Positions 45,653 through 56,200 of a stretch of DNA of 64,000 nucleotides are shown here, piece by piece (position 1 is the first letter of the stretch; every line of letters begins with the position of its first letter). The notes below the pieces were generated by a model. That model worked only from the letters and a program-made list of their open reading frames with translations. It had not been told where the DNA came from and ran no database searches. The position numbers and the translations under genes were made by a program. The stretch comes from Pelosinus baikalensis (GTDB lineage Bacteria > Bacillota > Negativicutes > DSM-13327). The DNA lies in the NCBI RefSeq assembly GCF_020819555.1, contig NZ_JAJHJB010000022.1, forward strand, positions 29,548 through 93,547, in the 5' to 3' direction.

Positions 45653-47023
45653 ATGAAAAAGATATTCCTTTTTCTACTCAGCCTTATGCTATTGTGGAGT
45701 CCGGTTCTTTCCTATGCCGGACCAAAAGAAGAATATGAGGAAGCCTATTTATTATATATTGCAGCAGGGGCCAGTACAGCGGCTTACAGCCGTCGGGTTG
45801 GTGAATTAGCCACTCAGTATCTGAAACAGGACGGATGGCAAATTGATCACTATGTTCAACCTCAAGGTCACACTGGTATCCGCTTTCTTGTAGCAAAAAA
45901 AGATCTGGAAACAAATGTTCCGTTGTATGTTCTGGCAATTGTTGGGACAGAAAGCAATGGAGATATTAAGGCAAACCTAAAGTTTGATAAAGTATATTTT
46001 GCAGGCAGTAGTGATGAAGAATTCTCAACCAATGCCGCAAAACAAAATGTTCCTAATAGTGAACCAAAAGTCCATAGAGGTTTTTACGAGTTTGTGCAAG
46101 CTGGTCCCTCTGCAACCCTACGAAATGCCCAACAGACACCATTTTCTCTACCAAATTTACTTCTGACTGACAGCAGAAGCAAGATTTACCTTACCGGTCA
46201 TAGTTTGGGAGGCGCAGCCGCAACCTTAACTGGGGCAAGGCTGATCAGTATGGGAATCCGCCCTGAGCAAATCAGAGTCATCACCTTTGGCGCTCCTGCA
46301 GTGGGTAACGCTGCATTTGCTGCTAAATTCGAACCCCTTCTTCCTCTAACACGGGTAGTCAATTCCGGCGATCCGGTCACCGGAATCCTGCAAACTCTAG
46401 TAGGCGGGTACAAACAGTTTGGCCAAGAAATCAAATGGACCACGCCTTCCACTGTTAATGATCCCCACCTATTGATCGGCTACTTGGACTCCGCAATAAA
46501 AAATTATTATGATAAACGCCACCAAGCCGCAGCAGCTGGAATCCAGCTTCCCACCCAGGTTGTCGCCAAGCGAGCAAATCACGGACGCGTCTACATTGCC
46601 CCACTCCAAAATAATCTACCGGCAAGTTTGACAGCAGACTTTTGGTATATGAACGAAGCGTTATATGATGAATATCGGCAGACAATACCAGACTATACTT
46701 TATCGAAAGAATCTACATCTACTCCATGGCGAGAAGCAGCCACTACCTCCGGCTGCCAGTGGGCGATTATATCTGAAGTAAACGCCATGCGCGTAAAGCA
46801 AGAAAGAAACACCTATTACATAACAATAAGCCAGACAGTGTATAATGTCGCTACCGGCTCTGTCGTTGATACTACCATCTTTTCCACAGGAACTTACAAC
46901 TTAACTCCCCTAGAGGCTTTTATCCATGCTTCCAAGGGAATGAATTCCCTTCAGCATACTTGGCTGCGTGATACAACCATACATGAATCTTCAAAAAATC
47001 AAGTATACGCCAATCAGCTATAG
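45653..47023 (+). CDS. Secreted class 3 lipase
   Basis: A 456-residue alpha/beta hydrolase of the lipase class 3 family. It has a signal peptide (MKKIFLFLLSLMLLWSPVLSYA, about 1-22), the nucleophile motif GHSLGGAAATL (serine about residue 184) and downstream aspartate and histidine candidates (NSGDPVT, NDPHLL). The C-terminal 150 residues have no domain I recognise. GGAGG lies upstream of the ATG at 45653. It follows the ABC1 gene with a 119-bp gap. Confidence 0.87.
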   Translation: MKKIFLFLLSLMLLWSPVLSYAGPKEEYEEAYLLYIAAGASTAAYSRRVGELATQYLKQDGWQIDHYVQPQGHTGIRFLVAKKDLETNVPLYVLAIVGTESNGDIKANLKFDKVYFAGSSDEEFSTNAAKQNVPNSEPKVHRGFYEFVQAGPSATLRNAQQTPFSLPNLLLTDSRSKIYLTGHSLGGAAATLTGARLISMGIRPEQIRVITFGAPAVGNAAFAAKFEPLLPLTRVVNSGDPVTGILQTLVGGYKQFGQEIKWTTPSTVNDPHLLIGYLDSAIKNYYDKRHQAAAAGIQLPTQVVAKRANHGRVYIAPLQNNLPASLTADFWYMNEALYDEYRQTIPDYTLSKESTSTPWREAATTSGCQWAIISEVNAMRVKQERNTYYITISQTVYNVATGSVVDTTIFSTGTYNLTPLEAFIHASKGMNSLQHTWLRDTTIHESSKNQVYANQL

Positions 47024-47033
47024 CAATAAAACG

Positions 47034-47090
47034 CTAAGAAGTCCGTGAATTCACCTTTAAAGAGGCGATCTACACGGACTTCTTAGTCTT
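47034..47090. terminator. Bidirectional terminator between the lipase and DAHP synthase genes
   Basis: A perfect 14-bp stem CTAAGAAGTCCGTG/CACGGACTTCTTAG (47034-47047 with 47073-47086). The plus side is followed by TCTTTTAT and the minus side by CGTTTTATT, so it can end both converging transcripts. Confidence 0.85.
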
Positions 47091-47161
47091 TTATAGATTA
47101 TGCTAATAGAAAAAGCTCCAGAACTAACTCTGCGAAGGCAGAAAACGTTGCTTTCCTAATA

Positions 47162-48239
47162 TTAAACTCTGACAAAGTTTGAAGATAGCAATTCGCTAAA
47201 GAAATGATCAAACTGTTTTAAATCCATTTGCTGTGCAGAATCAGATAGTGCTACAGCAGGGTCTGGATGCACTTCTGCCATGACTCCATCTGCTCCAATT
47301 GCCATTGCAGCTTTAGCGGCAGGCAATAATAAGTCCCTCCGCCCTGTCGAATGAGTTACATCAACAAAGACCGGCAAGTGTGTTTCTTGTTTTAATATTG
47401 GAACGGCCGAGATATCTAATGTATTTCTAGTTGCGGTTTCATAGGTCCTAATTCCTCGTTCGCAAAGAATAATTTGGTCATTTCCCTGTGACATTATATA
47501 CTCTGCCGCGTTAATAAATTCTTCAATCGTAGCCGCTAAGCCTCTTTTTAGAAGTACAGGCTTGTTTATCCCTCCGGCCGCCTTTAATAGCTCGAAGTTT
47601 TGCATATTTCTAGATCCAATTTGAATGACATCAATGTAGTTCGCAGCCATTTTGAGGTCAGCAGCATTGATTATTTCACTGATTACTGCCATATCATATT
47701 CATCGGCAACACGTTTTAAAATTTTTAAGCCCTCAACCCCGAGCCCTTGAAAATCATAGGGAGAGGTCCGCGGTTTATAAGCTCCCCCCCCTTAGAAGTC
47801 TCAATCCCTTTTCCTTCATCGCTTTTGCTACTGCAGCTACTTGTTCATAGGATTCTACAGCACAAGGTCCAAATATGAAATACTGCTTACCATCACCAAT
47901 TTGTTCGCCTCTAAGGTTTACGATGGTATTTTCTGGCTTGTATTTACGTGAGACGAGCAGCGCCTTGCGGTGATCATCTTTATTAAGTTCTAATCCAGCT
48001 TTAAAAATTTCCTTAAAAATATGCTCAATGGTAGATTTTTCGAAAGGACCGTTATTATGTTCATGAATGTTATCCAGCATTTTTCTATCCCTGGCCGGAT
48101 CGTAACGGTGAATTCCGTGGGTTTCCTTGGCTTGGTCTATATCTTGAATCAGTTTACCTCTTTCATTAATTAACTTTAACAGCTCTAAATTTACATCGTT
48201 GACTCTTGTTTGCAATTGACGTAATTCGTTATTACTCAT
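47162..48239 (-). pseudogene. Chorismate mutase / DAHP synthase, frameshifted
   Basis: Two abutting frames together form one bifunctional protein of about 358 residues. 48239-47775 encodes an AroQ-type chorismate mutase (about 1-85, RVNDVNLELLKLINERGKL...YDPARDRKMLDNI) and the start of a DAHP synthase (FIFGPCAVESYEQ). It ends ...LRLLRGGSL-stop at a run of eight Gs (47791-47784). With seven Gs the frame would read on as LRGGAYKPRTSPYDFQGLGVEG into the rest of the barrel (GADGVMAEVHPDPAVALSD). It is last in the siderophore locus and would supply chorismate. It may be a true lesion, slippage or a sequencing error. Confidence 0.88.
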
Positions 48240-48266
48240 TATTGTTCCACCCTTTCGTCATTTGAT

Positions 48267-48494
48267 TTAATTAGTAGTTCTTGATCCTGCTAAAGAAATC
48301 TTTAAATCATTACATATCTTATTGAAAGAAACTAGAAAAGGTAATTTCGCAAAGTGATTCATATTATCTTGATTTGCACAAACTGAAAGCCTATACTGAT
48401 TATTAATCTTATACTGTTTACACGTAAAATCAGTAATTGCTTTACCTGTGTTCATGTCAGTCAATGTTATAGAATCGGAGCTATGTCTTTTCAC
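48267..48494 (-). CDS. Doubtful 75-residue hypothetical protein
   Basis: An open frame between the MFS exporter and the DAHP synthase gene, with a GTG start and no ribosome site. It has no membrane segment or known motif. It fills an otherwise empty 284-bp gap in a compact locus, which is the only argument for it. Confidence 0.3.
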   Translation of the reverse strand: MKRHSSDSITLTDMNTGKAITDFTCKQYKINNQYRLSVCANQDNMNHFAKLPFLVSFNKICNDLKISLAGSRTTN

Positions 48495-48523
48495 ATTAAT
48501 AGATTGTTAATATTTATGGCACA

Positions 48524-49975
48524 TTACTCGCTTGCTTTTACGATTGACCCCATATCAGAGGTTTGAGCAGGAGATTGCTTTGGCACTGCAGCTGCAACAT
48601 CTGCATTCCGAATTCCTAGGGCAAAAAATAGGCCCACCAATAGAAAAGCAGCAGAACCAAGCACTGTGAACTGATAAGCTGCTAAAAGAGGCTGTTCTAT
48701 CCCATTTGCACTAGTGCTAGTACCAAATACTCCAAGAAGGCTGGCCAACACTACTACACCAAGGGCTGAAGCAATTCGGTTTTGAACGTTGAACAATGTC
48801 GTTGCCCTCCCCATTGATGCAGGAGTGATATTGTTGAAGGTAAGAAACTGTACAGCAACCACAGCGTGACCTAAGAAAAATCCGATGTTAAAAAATAAAA
48901 ATCTAAGGAACCATGAATTTGTTTCTGGTCCAACCATACTTAATAGCACAAATACTAGTATACTGCAAAGTAAGCCAATGGAAATAACTTGACGCCCACC
49001 TAACTTTTTGTATGACCAAGGCATTAATCGGGATGCAAGCATCAACCCCAATGCTTCTGGAAAAATAATAAGCCCACTTTCTAAAGCTGAGGCATTTATT
49101 GTATTTTGGTACATCAAGGGAAAAATAAAGAGTATCCCTACTAAACCAGCAACTGCAAATAGTGAGATTATACTCATCGTACGAAACAATCGATCAGATA
49201 ATAAACGTAAATCGAGCATCGGTTTTTCCACACGTAGTTCGACTAAAACTAGAATGCAAACCAAAATGAGACCACAAATTCCTGTGCCAAGGATGACTGG
49301 AGAACTCCATCCTTGAGAAGAACCTTGAATAAGTGCATACATCAACATAGAAAAACCCGGAGCTGATAGTAAGAAACCCGGCAGGTCTATAGGACCTGCC
49401 GCAGGCTCTTTATGTTCAATGAGAAACAGGAAACCAAACAGCAATGCTACAATCCCCAAAGGAAGATTGATGTAAAACACCCATCGCCAAGATAACTGTT
49501 CTACAAGTACTCCACCAATGATTGGACCAAGAGCAGGTGCAATCGCAATGGGAAATACAAGAGATCGAGATACTTTCGGTCGTTCTTCGGGAGAGAACAT
49601 TCTAAACAACATTGCCATTCCCACTGGAGTAAGCAATCCTCCTCCAGCCCCCTGAAATACTCGAAACAAATTCAAAGTCTGAAGATTACTAGCAAAGCCA
49701 CATAAGACTGATGCAAATGTAAATATACTTAGTGCAATTAAAAAAATCCTCTTGGTTCCAAATCGATCCCCAAGCCATCCTGCCATTGGAAGAAACACAG
49801 CGATACTTACTAAGTATCCAACATTAATTCCGCTGGTAGCCGTTGGAGGAATTTGAAATTCATTACTAATTGCAGGCAGGGCGACATTTACAATCGTCCC
49901 GTCCATTGCAGCCATAAACATAGCTGTTACATATACAATACTAACCACTAATTTAGGATTAAGCTGTATCCTCAT
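48524..49975 (-). CDS. MFS exporter, DHA2 (14-TM) type, probable siderophore export
   Basis: A 483-residue major facilitator with about 14 membrane segments. It has the motif A region GWLGDRFGTKRIFL and motif C-like GPIIGGVLVEQLSWRWVFYINLP, typical of EmrB/QacA-type drug exporters. It is placed after mbtH in the NRPS transcript, so export of the catecholate siderophore is the most likely role (inferred). The ATG at 49975 has GAGGAG seven bases upstream and overlaps the mbtH end by 17 bases. Confidence 0.88.
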   Translation of the reverse strand: MRIQLNPKLVVSIVYVTAMFMAAMDGTIVNVALPAISNEFQIPPTATSGINVGYLVSIAVFLPMAGWLGDRFGTKRIFLIALSIFTFASVLCGFASNLQTLNLFRVFQGAGGGLLTPVGMAMLFRMFSPEERPKVSRSLVFPIAIAPALGPIIGGVLVEQLSWRWVFYINLPLGIVALLFGFLFLIEHKEPAAGPIDLPGFLLSAPGFSMLMYALIQGSSQGWSSPVILGTGICGLILVCILVLVELRVEKPMLDLRLLSDRLFRTMSIISLFAVAGLVGILFIFPLMYQNTINASALESGLIIFPEALGLMLASRLMPWSYKKLGGRQVISIGLLCSILVFVLLSMVGPETNSWFLRFLFFNIGFFLGHAVVAVQFLTFNNITPASMGRATTLFNVQNRIASALGVVVLASLLGVFGTSTSANGIEQPLLAAYQFTVLGSAAFLLVGLFFALGIRNADVAAAVPKQSPAQTSDMGSIVKASE

Positions 49976-50201
49976 TTTCACTCTCCTCACTAATACTTGT
50001 GACAGACTTTAGACTATTGGGGCGCATATCGCTCCATTGCGAATTGATGTAGTCTAGACATACCAGGCGACTTTCTTCTCCATATACAACAGTCCATCCA
50101 GTAGGTACGTCCAGAAAGGCAGACCAGAGAGAATACTGACCTTCCTCATTCATCAGTACAACGTAGGTACCGTTTTCGTTCTCAAAAGGATTGATCATCA
50201 T
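49959..50201 (-). CDS. mbtH: MbtH-like protein
   Basis: An 80-residue NRPS helper that binds adenylation domains and aids their folding. It has the family pattern NPFENENGTYVVLMNEEGQYSLW...PTGW and the end motif SDMRPNS. It overlaps the dhbF stop by ATGA, so it is translationally coupled to the NRPS it should assist. Confidence 0.95.
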   Translation of the reverse strand: MMINPFENENGTYVVLMNEEGQYSLWSAFLDVPTGWTVVYGEESRLVCLDYINSQWSDMRPNSLKSVTSISEESENEDTA

Positions 50202-53200
50202 TTATCTCCTCCTTCATTAGTTACTGCTACACACAGTTTGCTTGCAAGTATCTGCCCAATCGCAGCAAGTGGTCCGGGCTGGCACATATCCTTGTGACGA
50301 CACTCAATATCATACTGCTCAATTTGTCCATCAATATAAGGCTTCCATGATTCTGGGTAAATGGGATCAAACCACTCGGGTATTATAGTAGATCTAAAAA
50401 ACAAGATATCCCCATTAAATGGTTTAGGTCGGTATTGGCTCAAAATACGAACTGAATTTACATACGTTTCTTTAAGGTTCAAAATAGTCCTCTCTTCTAA
50501 ACTCGCTAATGCGCTTCCATCTCGACGAAGTATTTCAATCGTACTAGCAACATCTAACGGTTTGTCTTCTAGACCTTCTGGATCATAACCACCCAAAGCA
50601 AGCAGGGCGATAAGTGATTCTTCCTCATCAGGAACGTCTTTAATCTGCAAGAAGTGACTTGGATAAGCATCGAGCATGGCAACAAGATTTATTGTTTCCC
50701 CTTGATTTTGCAGCTGAGTTGCCATTGCCTGTATGATATTTCCTCCGAGAGACCATCCGAGTAGATGGTAAGGACCGACTGGCTGAATGGTACGGATATG
50801 CTTGATATAATCAGCTGCCATTTCATCCAGTGTCTGGGGGAATTCTACTAGCTCAGAAATACCCCGGGCTTGTAACCCATAGATTGGATAATCGGTTCCT
50901 AGGGATGTCATCAGTCCTGCGTAGCACCAACTAAGCCCCCCTGCTGGATGCACGCAAAATAGTGGGGGTTGTCCTCCATTGGGTCTAAGAGGCAACAGAA
51001 CATCCAATGCACTTTGGCTAGTACCCATTTTAAGTCGTTCGGCAAGACCTGCAACCGTAGGAGCCTCAAATAAATTACCAATATTCAATTGAACTCCTAG
51101 GGAGTCACGAATTTTACTCATTAAATGCACAGCAAGCAGAGAATGACCTCCTAGGTCAAAGAAACCATCATCAATACCTACACGTGGCAAATCGAGAACT
51201 TCCATAAACAGATCACGCAGTACCTCTTCTTGAGGTGTTCTAGGTCCACGCCCTATTACTACTGCACCAAAATCAGGTTCCGGTAAGGCTTTGCAATCAA
51301 GCTTTCCATTCGATGTCAATGGTAAACCTGCAATTTCTACAAAAGCAGATGGAATCATGTAATCAGGAAGAACCTCGGCAACATGTCGCCGCAAACGAGC
51401 TGAATCAAAACTAATTTTTGCGGCAGATACGACATAAGCGACTAGACGCTTATCGCCTGGCTGGTCTTCACGAACGATCACCGCAACTTGTTCAACATTA
51501 GAATGTTTTGCAAGTACAGCCTCAATTTCCCCCAGTTCGACACGAAAGCCCCGAATCTTAATCTGATGATCAGCACGCCCCATATAATCTAAGGAACCAT
51601 CTTCATGAAAGCGAGCTAAATCACCCGTACGATACATCCGAGTACCTGAGGAACTAAATGGATTCGCTACAAAACGTTGAGCCGTCAGACCAGGGCGCCC
51701 TAAATAACCACGAGCGAGTCCAGCTCCAGCAACATATAGTTCCCCCACTACTCCAGGCGGAACTGGCTGTAAGTGAGCATCTAATACGTACACATCAAGA
51801 TCTGTTATACCACAACCAACAAGACTGTTTCCTTTCCTAGAAGCAATGCTCTTGTTAAGCGCAAGGTAGCTGACATGTACAGTCGTTTCCGTGATGCCAT
51901 ACATGTTGATAAGCGTTGGAGCATTTTCTGGATGCCTGCGATACCAATCTTCCAATCGACTAAGCTCAAGTGCTTCACCACCGAAAATCACGAAGCGCAA
52001 GGAAAGCTCCTGTCCAAGATCTGGATATTCTCGATCGGCCTGCATTAATTGATAAAATGCTGACGGGGTCTGGTTAAGAACAGTTACCTTTTCACTCACA
52101 AGCAGTTGTAGAAACTCTGCTGGTGATCGACTGATGGAAAGAGGTACGACAACGAGGCGACCTCCATGCAGCAGCGCCCCCCAAATCTCCCACACCGAAA
52201 AGTCAAATGCGTAAGAATGAAACATTGTCCACACATCATCTGAATGAAAATGGAACCAGTGTTCAGTCGTACCAAAAAGTCTAACGACATTTTGATGGGG
52301 AATGACTACGCCTTTTGGCACACCCGTTGAACCAGAAGTATAAATAATATACGCTGAATTAAAAGGTGATAATGGTTGAACACGGTCAGCATCAACCGGA
52401 TTGGCAGCTGGATACTGTTTTAATCCCTCTATTGTACCAACTTCATCAAGAACAACTTGCATTCCATTCTTTATCATGGGCAGCTTTGACTCTACATTCG
52501 AATTTGTAAAAATGCACGTAGGCAGCGCATCGCCAAGCATAAACGCGATCCGATCACTTGGATATTCTGGATCTATAGGCAGATATGCTGCACCTGCCTT
52601 GAGTACAGCAAGCAGACCCACGATCATTTCTAATGATCTAGGCAAGACCAACGCAACAAATTGTTCTGGTCCTACTCCCTTGGCAATCAGCAGATGGGCA
52701 AGTTGATTTGCTCTCATGTTTAGCTCTTCATAGGTAAATGCTGCATCCTCAAATACCACCGCAATTTCTTTAGGGCTTCGGGTAACTTGTTCCTCAAACA
52801 ATGTCGTTAAACAATTTGATCGTGTTTCTTCTGAAGTTTGATTCCAATCGCTAAGTATCTTTTGGCGCTCTTCTGAGGAAAGGATTTCTAAACGTCCAAT
52901 CAGCTGATCTGGATCAGAAGAGGCAGCTTCCAATAACCTCAGCATACGGTCGATAAGAAGCTTAACCGTGTCACGTTTAAATAAATCTGTACTATATTCG
53001 AGAAACCCATTCAGACCAGCCGGATGCCCCTCTTTAGTATGCAACTCTCGAAGTTCCATCGTAAGATCAAACTTTGCAGCACCTACACTATGAAGATGAA
53101 AATTACTTTGAAGATCAGACATTTCCAGATTAGGATCAGGCGTATTCTGTAATGCCAACATGATCTGAAACAGAGGATGTCTTGCTCTTGACCGAACTGG

Positions 53201-56200
53201 GTTAAGAGCCTCAACAAGCCGTTCAAAAGGTAAGTCTTGATTTTCATAAGCATTTAGATTAACCTTTCGGACTCTATTCAGAAGGTCGCGGAAGCTAGGA
53301 TCACCAGATGTATCTGTACGCAGCACTAAGGTATTAACGAACAATCCTACAAGATTACCTAAAGCATCATCGCTGCGCCCGGCAATTGGACTGCCAATAG
53401 GAATATCATTACCTGCACCAAGCCGGGTAAGCAATGCAGCAAGTCCAGATTGCAATACCATAAATAAGCTGGTACCACTGCCCTTGGCAAGACCAAGTAA
53501 GCGACGGTGCAGTTCTGGATTGATGTAAAAATCTAGTGTTTCACCACGATAACTAGCCTCCTCTGGACGTTTGTAATCTGTAGGGTATTCTAACTGATCC
53601 GGCAGATTAGCGAGTGTCTCCTTCCAGAATTCAAGTTGTGTGTAAGCCAAACTATCCTCATTATTTTCATTGCCCAAAAGACCTTCCTGCCAAAGGGCGT
53701 AATCAGCATACTGTACCGGTAACGGCGACCACTTAGCAGTTGCACCAGCGCGACGTGCATTATAGGCTGTACTAAGATCACGTGTAAGTGGCGTTAGCGA
53801 CCATCCATCTCCTACAATATGATGTACTAAAAGCAGCAGAATATGTTCATTTGGTCCTAGTATATAAAGTTGTGCGCGAATGGCTGGTTCTACTGCAAGA
53901 TCAAAACTATATCGCACAGCATCAGTAAGCTCAGTCTGAAGTTCGGTCTTACTGATATTAGAAACAAGCAGTTCTACTTGTGCCTCAGCAGCATCTAAAA
54001 CGTATTGATGGGAGATCCCCATCGTCTCTGGGAAGATGGTGCGCAAGATTTCATGACGTTCAACCACATCATTTAGAGCTCCCTGCAACGCACTTCGATC
54101 TAGTTTTCCAGACAAACGTACAACCATCGGAATATTATAGGTTGGACTAGGACCTTCCAGGCGGTAAAGGAACCATAATCGGCGCTGTGCGAAAGAAAGA
54201 GGAATCTTTGACCGTTTCGCAGCTTTGTGCACAGGTAATCGAGCACTCTTGCCGCCACTCAGCTGCTCTACAAGACCCGCAACAGTAGGCGATTCAAAAA
54301 TTTTACCAATGCCTAGTTCGACACCAAAAGCGTCACGAATGCGAATCATCAGACTCGATGCAAGAAGAGAATGACCACCTAAATCAAAAAAGCTATCATC
54401 AATCCCAATATGAGGAAGCCCAAGAACCTCAGCAAACAAATCGCTTAAAATTTCTTCTTGGGGTGACCTAGGCCCGCGGCCAGTAACTATTGTAGAGAGA
54501 TCGGGTGCAGGTAACTCTTTACGATTAATCTTGCCATTTGGCGTTAGCGGCAACTCACTCATTAGCACAAATGCGGAAGGTACCATATAATCTGGCAGAT
54601 GACTCCCCAAATACTGACGAAGCTCGGCTGAATCTGGACTATCTTCCAAAACAGGAACGATATAGGCTACTAAACGCTTGTCTCCTGGCTGATCTTCACG
54701 AACAATAACCGTAACCTGGTCAATGCCAGAATGCTTCGCAAGTACAGCCTCAATTTCTCCAAGCTCTATACGAAAACCACGCATTTTAATTTGATGATCA
54801 GCGCGGCTAATGTAATCTAAAGAACCGTCAGGACTCCAACGAACAAGGTCGCCAGTTCGATACATCCGACTTCCCTTGGGGCCATAGGGATTCGCCACAA
54901 AGCGTTCAGCCGTCAAAGCTGGACGACCTAAATAGCCACGAGCAAGTCCAGTACCAGCAATATATAAATCACCTGCAACTCCTGCAGGAACTGGCTGTAA
55001 ACCAGAATCTAACACATACATCTGAGTATTCCAAATTGGCTTTCCGATAGAAGGTACTCCCGTCTGCCCAGGATCAAGGGTAACTGCGGATGACCAAATC
55101 GTCGTTTCAGTTGGTCCATATAGATTGGTAACTTCGCAGCCTAAACCATGCAAAGCAGCTGCAAGACTGATTGGAAGTGCTTCTCCTCCAACCAGAACTC
55201 TAAGTCCACGTAACGCATTTGGATAGGTTGTCACTAGGGCATGCCAAAGCGTTGGCGTAGCTTGCATAATCGTAATATTACTTTTTTCAAGCATATTTGT
55301 TAAGGCTAGAGGATCTTGAACGGTTTCCTTTTCAGCAATGATACAACTCGCTCCAGTGATAAGAGGAAGGAATATCTCCAAACCTGAAATATCAAAAGCG
55401 ATAGTAGTTACGGCAAGAAGTCTATCTTGCTGAGTTAGTGAGAATTGGCTTTGCATTGATTGAAGAAAATTAATTAAACTTTCCGATAGAACGACAACAC
55501 CTTTCGGTTTGCCCGTAGAACCCGACGTATAGATCATATAAGCTGGATTAAGTGGTGAAATAACCGCTTTACGCTGTGAGTTAGATACGTTAGCGTCAGG
55601 ATAATTCTCAAGCGTCCTAGCAATCTCTGCTGTATCAATTACAATCCTGAATTGCGCACTATTAACGGGTACTTTTGATGCAACTGCTGTACTTGTAATC
55701 ATACAAACAGGCTGGGCATCACTTAGCATAAATTCAATCCGGTCTGCTGGATAATCTGGATCTATGGGCAAATATGCAGCTCCTGTCTTAAGAACAGCTA
55801 GCATGGAGATAACCATTTCTACTGAACGTGGTACTGCTAAAGCTACAAATTTCTCAGGTCCCAGACCTTGATCAATAAGTAGATGAGCAAGACGATTTAC
55901 CCTTTTATTTAACTCCTTATAACTAAGAACGGTGTCCCCACATACTAAGGCAGTCAACTCAGGATTTTCAGAAACTTGTCTCTCAAACAATGTTGGCAGG
56001 TCAACAGACGGTAATGTTTGGTTCGTTTTATTCCAATGAATCAATACCTGTTCACGTTCTTCAGGCAAGAGAAGCTCCATCTTTCCTATGGGTTGATCCT
56101 GCTTCGCAGTTGCAATTTTTTCAAGAAAGCCTAGAAAGCGTTTCTGGTGAATAGCTAAATCGTTGGGGCTGTAAACTTCAGGGTTAGCATCTAAGTCAAA

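Noticed and set aside
48267..48494. 75-codon gene as a confident siderophore component
   Set aside because: No ribosome site and no recognisable motif; kept only as a doubtful entry.
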